In this document: piece after piece, positions 41,685 through 50,625 of the stretch
Layout: each line of letters starts with the position of its first letter
Numbering within the stretch: position 1 is the first letter of the stretch
Assembly: GCA_021776795.1 (NCBI GenBank)
Contig: JAJFFC010000012.1
Coordinates: forward strand, 62,001 to 126,000
Source: Planctomycetota bacterium
Lineage (GTDB): Bacteria; Planctomycetota; UBA1135
Reading direction: 5' to 3'
DNA: 64,000 bases
Notes under the pieces: model-generated
Databases searched by the model: none
What the model saw: the letters and a program-made list of their open reading frames with translations, nothing else
Told to the model about the DNA's origin: nothing
Position numbers and translations under genes: made by a program

Positions 41685-42866
41685 ATGAGCGAAGTCTTCC
41701 TCGTCAGTGCCTGCCGCACACCCATTGGCCGCTTCCAGGGCGGTCTCTCCTCTTTTCGCGCCCCTGAACTCGGTGGCTTAGCCATCCAAGAGGCCCTCAG
41801 CCGTGCCAGTGTCGCCGCTGATCAGGTCGACGAGGTCATCATGGGCAACGTGCTCCAGGCTGGCGTCGGGCAAAACCCGGCTCGCCAAGCCCAACGCGCA
41901 GCTGGCATCCCGGACTCCGTCCCGCCCTTCACCGTAAACATGGTGTGTGGCTCCGGCCTGAAGTCGGTCATGCTGGGCGCCGCCTCGATCATGGCTGGCG
42001 ACAACGAAATCGTGGTCGCTGGCGGCATGGAATCGATGAGCCAGGCGCCTTACTTGGTGCCCGCTGCCCGTCAGGGTGCCCGCCTTGGCGACGCCAAGCT
42101 GGTCGACGCCATGATTCACGACGGCCTATGGGATGTCTACTCGAACAAGCACATGGGCTTGACCGGGGAACTGGTTGCCGACGAGTACGACATCACCCGC
42201 GATGCCCAAGATGCCTTCGCCACCGAATCTCATCGTCGCGCTGCCGACGCTTGGGCTGCGGGTCGCTTCTCTGCCGAGACCTTCCCGATTGAGGTGCCCC
42301 AGCGCCGCGGCGATCCGCTGTTGGTCGACAGTGATGAAGGCGTGCGCGCCGACGTCACCGTGGATGGCCTCGGTAAGCTGCGCCCGGCCTTCGCCAAAGA
42401 AGGTTCGGTGACCGCCGGGAACGCATCGCAAATCTCCGACGGTGCTTCTGCTGTGGTCTTGGCTTCGGCAGTTGCCGTGGAGAAGTACGGCCTCAAGCCA
42501 CTGGCCAAAATCACCGGCTACGCTGCCGGTGGCATGGCTCCGGAGTGGGTCATGATGGCACCGAAGCACGCAATCGATAACCTCGAAAAACGCACTGGAG
42601 TCAAGGTCACCGATTACGATTTGATTGAGCTCAACGAAGCCTTCAGCTCCGCGGCTTGTGCCTTGGTCAAAACCCTTGGCCTCGATGCCGAGCGCGTCAA
42701 TGTCAACGGTGGCGCGGTTGCGATTGGTCACCCGATTGGCGCAAGTGGTGCGCGCATCTTGACCACTTTGGTTTACGCGCTCCAAGACCGCGGCCTCAAG
42801 ACCGGCATGGCAGCGCTGTGCCTCGGTGGTGGCAACGCTGTCGCGACCTCGATTGAACTCTGCTAG
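41685..42866 (+). CDS. Acetyl-CoA C-acetyltransferase (thiolase)
   Basis: The ATG at 41685 gives the usual thiolase N-terminus SEVFLVSACRTPIGRF; in-frame GTG 41667 and ATG 41676 are alternatives. The 393-residue length is standard. Catalytic residues are visible: Cys88 in NMVCGSGLKSV, His in GHPIGASGARIL and the second Cys in LCLGGGNAVA. It condenses two acetyl-CoA to acetoacetyl-CoA or cleaves 3-ketoacyl-CoA. The 3-hydroxybutyryl-CoA dehydrogenase gene follows 36 bases later, so the two form a pathway unit with the acyl-CoA dehydrogenases further on. Confidence 0.93.
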   Translation: MSEVFLVSACRTPIGRFQGGLSSFRAPELGGLAIQEALSRASVAADQVDEVIMGNVLQAGVGQNPARQAQRAAGIPDSVPPFTVNMVCGSGLKSVMLGAASIMAGDNEIVVAGGMESMSQAPYLVPAARQGARLGDAKLVDAMIHDGLWDVYSNKHMGLTGELVADEYDITRDAQDAFATESHRRAADAWAAGRFSAETFPIEVPQRRGDPLLVDSDEGVRADVTVDGLGKLRPAFAKEGSVTAGNASQISDGASAVVLASAVAVEKYGLKPLAKITGYAAGGMAPEWVMMAPKHAIDNLEKRTGVKVTDYDLIELNEAFSSAACALVKTLGLDAERVNVNGGAVAIGHPIGASGARILTTLVYALQDRGLKTGMAALCLGGGNAVATSIELC

Positions 42867-42902
42867 ACCTTTTCATTGTTACGACATTCGGATTCCAACA
42901 AG

Positions 42903-43760
42903 ATGACTGACTCTCTCAACGTTGCCGTCATTGGCGCTGGCACCATGGGCAATGGCATTGCCCAAACCTTTGCCACCTTCGGCCATAAGGTCACCCTGAT
43001 TGAAGTCGCACAAGATGGCTTAGATCGCGGATTAGGTGCGATTCGCAAGTCTCTGGACCGCTTCGTCAAGAAGGAAAAGATGACTCAGGAGCAGACCGAC
43101 GCCATCTTTGCCAACATCACCGGCACCTTGGACATGGAGACCGGCGTTGCCGCTGCCGACATGGTGGTCGAGGCCGTGTTTGAAAACGAGCAAGTCAAAA
43201 AGGACATCTTCGTGCGTTTAGACAAGGCTGCGCCTGCGGGTTGCATCTTGGCCTCGAACACCAGCTCGATTTCGATCACCTCGATTGCGAGTGTCACCAC
43301 CCGCCCAGAGGCGGTGGTTGGTATGCACTTCATGAACCCTGTGCCACTGATGAAGTTAGTGGAACTGATCAAGGGCGAAAAGACCAGCGACGAAGTTGTT
43401 GCGCGCACCAAAGAGATTGCCGAAGCCATCGGCAAGATCGTGGGAGTCTCCGAAGACTACGCAGGCTTCGTCGCCAACCGCATCCTGATGCCGATGATTA
43501 ACGAGGCCGCCTTCACGCTTTATGAAGGCATTGCCACGCGCGAAGACATCGACACCATCATGAAGCTCGGCATGAACCACCCTATGGGCCCGCTGACCTT
43601 GGCCGACTTCATCGGTATCGATGTTTGCGTGAACATCTTGGACTACCTTTACGAGCAGTTCGGCGATCCCAAGTTCCGTTGCGCGCCGAATATGCGGCGC
43701 ATGGTCGAAGCCGGCAAGCTCGGACGGAAGTCTGGCGAAGGCTTCTACGATTACCGTTAA
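42903..43760 (+). CDS. 3-hydroxybutyryl-CoA dehydrogenase
   Basis: Start at 42903 yields 285 residues, the usual length of stand-alone enzymes (about 282); an upstream TTG at 42876 is rejected. The NAD site VAVIGAGTMGNGIAQ is at the N-terminus. Family motifs follow: ADMVVEAVFENEQVK, NTSSISITSIAS with the conserved Ser, MHFMNPVPLMKLVELI with the catalytic His, and AGFVANRILMPMINEA. It interconverts 3-hydroxybutyryl-CoA and acetoacetyl-CoA between the thiolase and the acyl-CoA dehydrogenase steps. No enoyl-CoA hydratase gene is present in the window. Confidence 0.93.
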   Translation: MTDSLNVAVIGAGTMGNGIAQTFATFGHKVTLIEVAQDGLDRGLGAIRKSLDRFVKKEKMTQEQTDAIFANITGTLDMETGVAAADMVVEAVFENEQVKKDIFVRLDKAAPAGCILASNTSSISITSIASVTTRPEAVVGMHFMNPVPLMKLVELIKGEKTSDEVVARTKEIAEAIGKIVGVSEDYAGFVANRILMPMINEAAFTLYEGIATREDIDTIMKLGMNHPMGPLTLADFIGIDVCVNILDYLYEQFGDPKFRCAPNMRRMVEAGKLGRKSGEGFYDYR

Positions 43761-43775
43761 GGGCGGATTCGCGGA

Positions 43776-45701
43776 TTAGCGGTCATCGACTTGGTCAGCA
43801 TAGCCTAGTTGGCTCACCATGGCCGCCTGGGCGGAATTGAGTTCCGCATTGGCTTGACGCGCACTCCAGGTATCGGCGTCGAGCGTCTTGTTGATGAAGC
43901 TCATCATGGCTTTACTCAGCTCCTGGCCGGCTTCGAGCAGGTTTTGGGCCTCGCCCTCGGCGGAGTGGAGGTCCACCAAACTACGTGGGGCAGGGTCATC
44001 GCCCTCTTCCGACCAACGACCGGTCCATTTCAGGCCCTGGGCGTCGCGAATGGCCACTTCCTTTTGGTCGACCTGCACCGAAGGCCGCGGCGGCAAATCC
44101 ATATCGACGATGGTGCCGGTCATCTGCTCAGGGACCTGTTGCCCGGCAAGCCAAAGCAAGGTCGGGGCGACGTCGGCCAAAATCGGCACCTGAGGAAGTT
44201 GTCCCGGCGTCACCAGAGGTCCGGTGAGCACGAAGGGCACACGCAGGTTTTCCTCGTATAGAGAATTGGCGTGCTCCATCAGCTTGTGCTCGCCGAACTG
44301 CTCGCCGTGGTCGGCGGTAATCAGCAACAGGTAGGGGCGACCGCTCTCATTGAGCTTGGCCTCGAGGCGCTCGAGCGCGCGGTCGACCATGACCACCTCT
44401 TCCAGATACACCAAGTGGTAGTAGCGTGCGGCCAACTCGGCTTCGGGGTCACCCTCGAGTAGGCCTTCTTCGACCAAACGCACCAAATCAAGGCCAATCT
44501 CGCGCTTGGGATCGGGCAGGTACTTCTTCGCCACTTGGCCTTCGAGTTCGCCTGACAAGCTTCCACGCAAATCCGCCGGAGGACGGTAGGCGGTGTGCGG
44601 ATCCATCAAGTGCACAAAGGCAAAGAAGGGGCGTGGCGAGGCCGAAAGCGTTTCAATCTGAGGCAGTGCGGCATCGAGGACGCGGTTCGCAATCGGAATG
44701 TCTTTGATCTCCATGGCTTTGCGGAAGAACCAGCGTTGGAATAAACGCCGCGTGCTATCCACGGGAAGCATGGCTCCAATCCAAGTGGAACGATCCAGAT
44801 TGGCGGTGAGCATGAGGCCATAAGTGCCCAGCGCAATCGGTTCATCGGAAAATAAATCGAAGCCGCGGGTCATCCCGGTGGCGGCAGAGAGAAGTGCATT
44901 GGATATCGTGCCGCAGGTGGCGTAGCCCGCATCGTGGAAGATTTCCGAAAGCAGAGGCAGCTCGGGATCTGGGAAATCCATGTTGGAGCGCACACCATGA
45001 GCCATGGCATCGGCACCAGTCAGCATGCCAACGTGACCAGGAAGGGTTTGGTTGCTGGAGGAAAGGGCGTACTCCGCCCACATCGAGCGTTCGCGCAAGG
45101 AATCTAGATAGGGGGTCGGGGCGGCATTGCCTCCTTCGCTCACCGGCGTGCCAAGAATGGCGTCAGCGCGCAGGGTGTCGACGGAGACTAAAACCACATC
45201 GGGGGCTGCCGGCGGCACCGGGCGCGGGTCGGCAGCAGGGTCGTAAGTGGAGGGGGTGAGGGTCGCGACGCTGGGGGGGAGCATTGGCCCGGTCAAAATC
45301 AAGCCGAGGCCAGCCAGGCATAAGGCAGCGTGGAGGCCAAGGGCACCGCCGGAGCCGAGGGGGCGCCGCGCTGGGCCGAGGCATGCCAGGCCGGCGCCGA
45401 TGAGGACCACCACCGCGCTTCCGGGCCAGCCCAGCACCCCACTGAGCATGGGCGCTGCGCCCACGCCGAGGCCCAGCCAGGCGGCCGCGCCAGTGGGGGT
45501 ATCGAGCCGAGGCCAGGTCGGAAGAAAATGGAGCAATCCCCACAATGGCAAGGCGACAAGCCAGGCGCCAAGGACCGCAAAGCCCATCATTTCGCGCTGA
45601 AAGAAGGCGACTTGTGAGCTGGGTTGCCACCAGCCATCGAGGCAGGCCATGAGGGCGGCCGCACCAAGCAGGGCGAGGACGCGCGGGAGGAAGCGCAGCA
45701 T
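43776..45701 (-). CDS. Membrane-anchored sulfatase-fold/NPP-like phosphodiesterase or transferase
   Basis: The 641-residue protein has five N-terminal membrane helices (to about residue 150) and a sulfatase-fold domain: VVLVSVDTLRAD metal site, TLPGHVGMLTG at the nucleophile position, and TADHGEQFGEH. The sulfatase Cys/Ser-x-Pro-x-Arg is replaced by Thr-x-Pro-x-His, as in nucleotide pyrophosphatase/phosphodiesterases, so formylglycine sulfatase activity is unlikely. The C-terminus has SQLGYADQ. The topology matches lipid-modifying phosphotransferases. It converges on the hydroxybutyryl-CoA dehydrogenase and interrupts the acyl-CoA gene group on the opposite strand. Confidence 0.82.
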   Translation of the reverse strand: MLRFLPRVLALLGAAALMACLDGWWQPSSQVAFFQREMMGFAVLGAWLVALPLWGLLHFLPTWPRLDTPTGAAAWLGLGVGAAPMLSGVLGWPGSAVVVLIGAGLACLGPARRPLGSGGALGLHAALCLAGLGLILTGPMLPPSVATLTPSTYDPAADPRPVPPAAPDVVLVSVDTLRADAILGTPVSEGGNAAPTPYLDSLRERSMWAEYALSSSNQTLPGHVGMLTGADAMAHGVRSNMDFPDPELPLLSEIFHDAGYATCGTISNALLSAATGMTRGFDLFSDEPIALGTYGLMLTANLDRSTWIGAMLPVDSTRRLFQRWFFRKAMEIKDIPIANRVLDAALPQIETLSASPRPFFAFVHLMDPHTAYRPPADLRGSLSGELEGQVAKKYLPDPKREIGLDLVRLVEEGLLEGDPEAELAARYYHLVYLEEVVMVDRALERLEAKLNESGRPYLLLITADHGEQFGEHKLMEHANSLYEENLRVPFVLTGPLVTPGQLPQVPILADVAPTLLWLAGQQVPEQMTGTIVDMDLPPRPSVQVDQKEVAIRDAQGLKWTGRWSEEGDDPAPRSLVDLHSAEGEAQNLLEAGQELSKAMMSFINKTLDADTWSARQANAELNSAQAAMVSQLGYADQVDDR

Positions 45702-45756
45702 GTTGAGATTCTACAAGCAGGCCTTCGGTCCTATAGGGAAGGGAGGACTCGGCAGC

Positions 45757-45762
45757 TACAAT
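45757..45762 (+). promoter_or_regulatory. TACAAT, candidate -10 box of the acyl-CoA dehydrogenase operon
   Basis: TACAAT (five of six) lies 27 bases before the ATG at 45790, giving a predicted leader of about 20 bases. No convincing -35 is present at 16-18 bases. Confidence 0.38.
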
Positions 45763-45789
45763 GAAGGTCTTAGCTAGACCAAGCAAGAC

Positions 45790-46926
45790 ATGGATTTTCA
45801 CCTTACAGAAGACCAGGAAATGATCCGCGACTCCGGACGGGAGTTTGCCGATCGCGTCCTGCGCCCTCATGCCGCCCGGCTCGATGCCGAGGAAGCTTTT
45901 CCGCTCGAAGCCATTCAGGAAGCCGCGGAGAGTGGCTTTTTGGGGCTCACCATCCCGGAAGAATTCGGTGGTGCAGGCCTCGGCAGCCTACATGCTGCCA
46001 TTTTGCTCGAAGAGCTCAATGCCGCCGACGCCAGTGTGGGTGTCACGATTTCGGTGCACATGTCTCTCATCTGTTCCATGCTCGCGAAGCATGGCAATCA
46101 GACGCAAAAGGAGATGTACCTCCCGCGCTTGGCTTCCGGCGAGTTGCTCGGCGCCTACTGCCTCACCGAGCCGCAGGCCGGTTCCGATGCCGCCGCCATT
46201 CGCACCAGTGCAAACAAAGTCGATGGCGGCTACCTTCTGAACGGCACCAAGGCTTGGATCACCACCGGCGCCCACGCCGGTTTGTTTGTGGTCTACGCGG
46301 TGACCGACCCCGAAGCCAAGAAGGGCTATGGCATCAGCACCTTTCTTGTCGAAGCTTCTGCAGATGGATTGACCGTTGGCAAGAAAGAGGCAAAACTTGG
46401 AATTCGAGCCAGTTCCACCACGGAGGTCCTGTTCGAAGATGTTTTTGTGCCCGAAGAAAATCTGGTGGGCAAGCCTGGCGGCGGTTTCATGATTGCCTTG
46501 GATACTCTCGACGGCGGTCGCATCGGCATTGGTGCGCAGTCGGTGGGCATCCACCGCGCCTGCCTCGAAGCCTCGGTCAAGTACTCGCGCGAGCGTGAGC
46601 AGTTTGGCGTCACGATTGATCGCTTCCAGGCAATCGCCTTCAAGCTAGCGGATATGGCGACCGAGCTCGATGCCTCGCGCCTGTTGGTGCACCGCGCAGC
46701 TTGGTTGCGCGACCAGGGCGAGCCCAGCACCAAAGCTTGCTCCATGGCCAAGTTGTACGCCTCGATGGCCTGCAACCGCGCCGCCCAAGACGCCGTGCAA
46801 ATCCACGGCGGCGCAGGCTACACCAAAGAGTTCCCGGTCGAGCGCTACTACCGCGACGCCCGCATTACCGAAATCTACGAAGGCGCGACCGATGTTCAGC
46901 GCATCGTCATCTCCCGCAACCTCTAA
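45790..46926 (+). CDS. Acyl-CoA dehydrogenase (first of a tandem pair)
   Basis: The 378-residue protein has the standard ACAD length and motifs: [20 protein letters not shown]-terminus, [14 protein letters not shown] and [15 protein letters not shown]-binding segments, and [18 protein letters not shown] at the C-terminus, which holds the catalytic Glu of short-chain enzymes. It oxidises acyl-CoA to trans-2-enoyl-CoA, passing electrons to ETF (not in the window). The second paralogue starts 11 bases after its stop. The substrate is probably short-chain or branched, but sequence alone does not fix it. Confidence 0.93.
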   Translation: MDFHLTEDQEMIRDSGREFADRVLRPHAARLDAEEAFPLEAIQEAAESGFLGLTIPEEFGGAGLGSLHAAILLEELNAADASVGVTISVHMSLICSMLAKHGNQTQKEMYLPRLASGELLGAYCLTEPQAGSDAAAIRTSANKVDGGYLLNGTKAWITTGAHAGLFVVYAVTDPEAKKGYGISTFLVEASADGLTVGKKEAKLGIRASSTTEVLFEDVFVPEENLVGKPGGGFMIALDTLDGGRIGIGAQSVGIHRACLEASVKYSREREQFGVTIDRFQAIAFKLADMATELDASRLLVHRAAWLRDQGEPSTKACSMAKLYASMACNRAAQDAVQIHGGAGYTKEFPVERYYRDARITEIYEGATDVQRIVISRNL

Positions 46927-46937
46927 TCCCTGCTGTC

Positions 46938-48101
46938 ATGACCAATTTAGTGACTAACTTTGACCTGACCGAAGAGCAGGAGATGATCCGCGACATGGTG
47001 CGCCGCTTCGCCGAAGAAGTGGTGGCGCCTGGAGCCGGCCACGCCGATGAGCGCAAAGAGCTCAACCAAGAGGCTTGGGATGGCATGAAGGAGCTTGGCA
47101 TGACCGGCCTGCCTTTCCCCGAAGAATGGGGTGGCGCGGGCATGGATCAGCTCAGCTACATCATTGCGGTGGAAGAGCTGGCTAAGGTGTGTGCGTCGAC
47201 CGCACTGACCTATTCGGCCCACGTGTCCTTGGGCACTTGGCCGATCTTTGCCTTTGGCTCCGATGAGTTGAAGAAGCGTTACCTGCCGGGCCTTTGCGCC
47301 GGTGAGTTCATGGGCGCCTATGGCTTGACTGAGCCTGGTGCTGGCTCGGATTCTGCGGGCACGCAGACCACCGCGGTGAAGGATGGTGACGACTACATCA
47401 TCAATGGCGCCAAGTGCTTCATCACCAACGGCAGCTTCGCCAAGAGCTTCGTCATCACTGCCCAGACCAACAAAGAGCTTGGCTCCAAGGGCATCATGGC
47501 GATGGTCATCGACCGCGACCAGCCTGGTTTTACGATTGAACCTGGCGAAGAAAAGCTCGGCATGCGTGGTAGTGACTGGGTCAACCTGGTGTTCCAGGAT
47601 TGCCGTCTGCCGCAAGATGCCGTGCTCGGCCCAGAAGGCGAAGGCTTTGCCACCTTCATGAAGACCCTGGAAGGTGGCCGCATTTCGATTGGCGCTCTTG
47701 GTTTGGGCATTGCACAAGGGGCACTCGACCAAGCAGCCGCTTTTGCTGCCGAGCGCGAACAGTTTGGCAAGCCTTTGGCGCGTCACCAAGCGGTGGCCTT
47801 TAAGCTCGCCGACATCGAGACCGAGGTTCAGGCTGCACGCCACTTGGTTTACCACGCTGCTCGTCTGAAGGAAGCCGGACGCCCATACGGCACCGAATCC
47901 GCCATGGCAAAGTACTACGCTTCCGAGGTCTGCATGCGGGCCACTTACGAAGCGATTCAAATCTTTGGTGGCAACGGTTACTCCCGCGAGTATCCGGTCG
48001 AGCGCATGTACCGCGACGCCAAGCTGTGCACCATCGGTGAAGGCACTTCCGAGGTGCAGAAGATCATCATTTCGCGCGAGTTGATGAAGCGTTATGCCTA
48101 A
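46938..48101 (+). CDS. Acyl-CoA dehydrogenase (second of a tandem pair)
   Basis: The ATG at 46938 gives 387 residues starting [20 protein letters not shown]; the longer upstream frame overlaps the first dehydrogenase and is rejected. Motifs include [31 protein letters not shown] and [19 protein letters not shown], with the catalytic Glu in place. It is clearly homologous to its upstream neighbour but diverged in the substrate region, so the pair probably handles different acyl chains. Its end overlaps the MBL hydrolase start by eight bases. Confidence 0.93.
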   Translation: MTNLVTNFDLTEEQEMIRDMVRRFAEEVVAPGAGHADERKELNQEAWDGMKELGMTGLPFPEEWGGAGMDQLSYIIAVEELAKVCASTALTYSAHVSLGTWPIFAFGSDELKKRYLPGLCAGEFMGAYGLTEPGAGSDSAGTQTTAVKDGDDYIINGAKCFITNGSFAKSFVITAQTNKELGSKGIMAMVIDRDQPGFTIEPGEEKLGMRGSDWVNLVFQDCRLPQDAVLGPEGEGFATFMKTLEGGRISIGALGLGIAQGALDQAAAFAAEREQFGKPLARHQAVAFKLADIETEVQAARHLVYHAARLKEAGRPYGTESAMAKYYASEVCMRATYEAIQIFGGNGYSREYPVERMYRDAKLCTIGEGTSEVQKIIISRELMKRYA

Positions 48102-48972
48102 GGAAATTGCAGGGCCAGAAGTCACTCCGGGAGCGCGCGAAACGCAACTCGGAGAGTGGCGCATTGTGGCCCTGAAAGATGCCAGCTTCGCCCTCGATGG
48201 CGGCGCCATGTTCGGCGTGGTTCCACGGGTGATGTGGGAGCGGCTCACTAAGGTCAACAGTGACCACACCGTGCCTTTGGCGACCACGCCTTATCTGCTC
48301 GATAACGGCACCTATCGCGTGTTGATTGAGCCGGGCATGGGCCTGCGCTGGGGAGAAAAGCAAACGGCCATGTTCCACATCAGCCATGATGAGGGACATG
48401 AGCTTGTGACCTCTTTGCGCGCGGCTGGAGTAGAGCCCGAAGAGATTACCCATTGCCTGATGTCACATTGCCATTGGGACCACATCGGTGCGGCATGCGG
48501 CGCCGATGGCTTGCCGGTATTTCCTAAGGCGCAACATTGGTGCCCGCAATCCGAGCGCGATGCCGCCTTGCACCCGGATCATTTGCGTCGGGCTAGCTAC
48601 CGCAAGGAAGACTTGCAGCCCATCATCGAAGCCAACTTATTGCAGACCTTTGAAGGCGAAACCGAGATCCTTCCTGGACTCAAAATGGTCGAACTTGGCG
48701 GCCATTCCGATGGCATTTCCTTGGTGATCTTGGAAACCGCAGAAGGCAAGGCAGCCTTCTGGGCCGACATCGTGCCGACCAGCAACCATGTGCATTTGCC
48801 ATTCATCATGGCTTATGACATGAACGCAGCCCTGTCTTGGGAAGTGCGCACGAAGTGGATTCCACTAGCCGCAGAAGAGGGTTGGTTAAACCTTCTCTAC
48901 CACGACCTGGATCAGCCGATGGGCCGCTTCGTGGTCGACGCCAAGAAGCGTTACACCTTCGCCGCGATTTAA
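48094..48972 (+). CDS. Metallo-beta-lactamase-fold hydrolase
   Basis: The 292-residue cytoplasmic protein has the MBL zinc motif [10 protein letters not shown] (H-x-H-x-D-H), a second-shell His in LGGHSDG, Asp in AFWADIVPT and a final His in LLYHDLDQ, all consistent with a dinuclear site. The general layout is like lactonases and other hydrolases of this fold. Coupled translation with an acyl-CoA dehydrogenase suggests a thioester, lactone or acyl substrate in the same pathway, which is inference. The stop lies in an 18-bp palindrome shared with the convergent flippase gene. Confidence 0.87.
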   Translation: MPKEIAGPEVTPGARETQLGEWRIVALKDASFALDGGAMFGVVPRVMWERLTKVNSDHTVPLATTPYLLDNGTYRVLIEPGMGLRWGEKQTAMFHISHDEGHELVTSLRAAGVEPEEITHCLMSHCHWDHIGAACGADGLPVFPKAQHWCPQSERDAALHPDHLRRASYRKEDLQPIIEANLLQTFEGETEILPGLKMVELGGHSDGISLVILETAEGKAAFWADIVPTSNHVHLPFIMAYDMNAALSWEVRTKWIPLAAEEGWLNLLYHDLDQPMGRFVVDAKKRYTFAAI

Positions 48973-50576
48973 GCTCGGCCGAGCTTATTGCGGATGATCT
49001 TGACCACGCTTGGGTCGATCAAGCCCATGAAATAGCAAACCAGGATGTAGAATGCCGCGCCAAGAGGTGCGCCAATCAGGAGCTTGTCGCCTAGGTTCAG
49101 GAAGTACAGCAGGGCGAACATCGCCGCGGCCACAAAGTAATAGGGAATCGTGCGCAGAAGAATGCGTATTGGATTGCCGAAGCCTAGGCCGATGAGCGTC
49201 ATTTTTAGGATGAACTCTGCCGAAGCGGAAATCGCCGAGGCCCAAGCTGCGCCAAGAATGCCGTGTCGAGGAATCAGGATGATGTTGCATACGACGCTGA
49301 TGGCCAACACCACGCCTGCCACCATCGGCACCTTGCGCTCAAGTTCCTTCACGCCCAAGAACAGCATGCCAGCGGGGCCACTGATGCAGTCAGCTATCAT
49401 CGCAATCAACAGCACCTTGAGCACCTGGGCGGTGGAATGCACCACACCATTCTCAAGGTCACCGTAGAGATACTTATCGCCAAACCAACCCACCACGGTG
49501 TTGGTGTAGAAAAAGATGCCGACTGCCATGGGGACTACCCAGAAGGCTTGCCAGCGCAAGGCACGACCATACAGGTTTTTGGTCGCGGCGCGGTCCGAAG
49601 CAAGACTCTCCGGGTCGCCGCCAGTTAAGCGCGACAATCGAGGGAAAATGGCGGTATTGAAGGCCATCGTGAAGGTCAGAAAAATAGCAGCCACGCGCAT
49701 TGCCTGGCTGTAAAGACCTCGGGCCGATTGCACATCTCCCTCGACATTAGGTACTAAGCTCACCCACAAGAAGCCCATCAGCAAAATGTCGATGCGATTG
49801 CGCAGCATGCGCAAGATCCGGAATACTGCGACAAAGCCCGAAGTCTTCATCATGCGCCAAGCATTTTGAACGGTGGACTTTGGAATCGTCACGCTGGGCA
49901 AAAGCTTGTTGTGCACCCAATGAGACAAAATCCAGCCGCGGAGCGCCGAGCCCAATAAAAACATGCAGAACACCCCAAGAATGCGGTAGTCCTGTGGCAA
50001 TAAAATCAACGCCAAGGTGGCGCCACCGGCGCGAACTAATCCAGAGATGGCTTCGACCACAGCGGGGGAAGCCATGCGCTCAAAGCCTTGGAACAGAGAC
50101 TCGCCCAAGGAGCCCATGGAATCGGAAAAAATGATGCCAATCACGAGCATCAACAGAATCCAAAACTGGCCCATCGGTTCCCCTTGGTACAGACTCTCGC
50201 TGTACAAGTAGATGGTTATCAGGATCGAGGACACCAGCGCGCCAAGCAGCATGGCCAGGCGGGCATCGGAAAAGATTTGAGCAGCTTGGTCAGGGAAGCG
50301 CGCCGATTGCCGGGTGACAATCACCGGAATCCCGAAGCTCGCGAACATGCTGCCAAAAAACAAGAGTGAGCCCATCAGGGCATATACGCCGTTCTGATCT
50401 GTGTCGACGAAGCCTGGCAGAACCAGGCCGAACATGATGTACAGCGAACTGCCGAGCAGCTTGCCTACCGTCATAAACAGCGTATTGCGTGCGATGCTCA
50501 AAGGTGACGGTGGCTCGGTGGGAGCGAAACGGGGGAAGGCGCTGGACGGGTTCGCCCACAGAATGCGCACGACCAA
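48969..50576 (-). CDS. Polysaccharide flippase (Wzx/MATE-like oligosaccharide transporter)
   Basis: The 535-residue protein has about 14 membrane helices and the polysaccharide-synthase (PST) appearance: an N-terminal ARNTLFMTVGKLLGSSLYIMFGLVL, a TRQSARFPDQAAQIF loop and a repeated C-terminal half. It would translocate lipid-linked repeat units for the Wzy/Wzz/Wza set at 24-32 kb, although it lies apart from it. The first 25 residues before the first helix are longer than usual. It is on the same strand and 49 bases downstream of the peptide ABC importer operon, so read-through expression is possible. Confidence 0.85.
   Translation of the reverse strand: MVVRILWANPSSAFPRFAPTEPPSPLSIARNTLFMTVGKLLGSSLYIMFGLVLPGFVDTDQNGVYALMGSLLFFGSMFASFGIPVIVTRQSARFPDQAAQIFSDARLAMLLGALVSSILITIYLYSESLYQGEPMGQFWILLMLVIGIIFSDSMGSLGESLFQGFERMASPAVVEAISGLVRAGGATLALILLPQDYRILGVFCMFLLGSALRGWILSHWVHNKLLPSVTIPKSTVQNAWRMMKTSGFVAVFRILRMLRNRIDILLMGFLWVSLVPNVEGDVQSARGLYSQAMRVAAIFLTFTMAFNTAIFPRLSRLTGGDPESLASDRAATKNLYGRALRWQAFWVVPMAVGIFFYTNTVVGWFGDKYLYGDLENGVVHSTAQVLKVLLIAMIADCISGPAGMLFLGVKELERKVPMVAGVVLAISVVCNIILIPRHGILGAAWASAISASAEFILKMTLIGLGFGNPIRILLRTIPYYFVAAAMFALLYFLNLGDKLLIGAPLGAAFYILVCYFMGLIDPSVVKIIRNKLGRA
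48970..48987. repeat. 18-bp perfect palindrome spanning two convergent stop codons
   Basis: TAAGCTCGGCCGAGCTTA is identical on both strands. It contains the TAA of the MBL hydrolase gene and most of the TAA of the flippase gene. It can form a short stem with a GGCC loop and could be a weak bidirectional terminator or a protein-binding site. Confidence 0.5.
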
Positions 50577-50625
50577 GAAGGGCTCAGAAAAACATTATAG
50601 CGAGCGAAGGCCGTCTCCTTACCTC

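Noticed and set aside
43776..45701. Annotation as a formylglycine-dependent sulfatase
   Set aside because: The Cys/Ser-x-Pro-x-Arg signature is absent; Thr-x-Pro-x-His is present, as in NPP-type phosphodiesterases.
46947..48287. 446-codon open frame antisense to the second acyl-CoA dehydrogenase
   Set aside because: It mirrors strong coding sequence in a GC-rich gene and its translation has no recognisable motif; the sense frame has full ACAD motifs.
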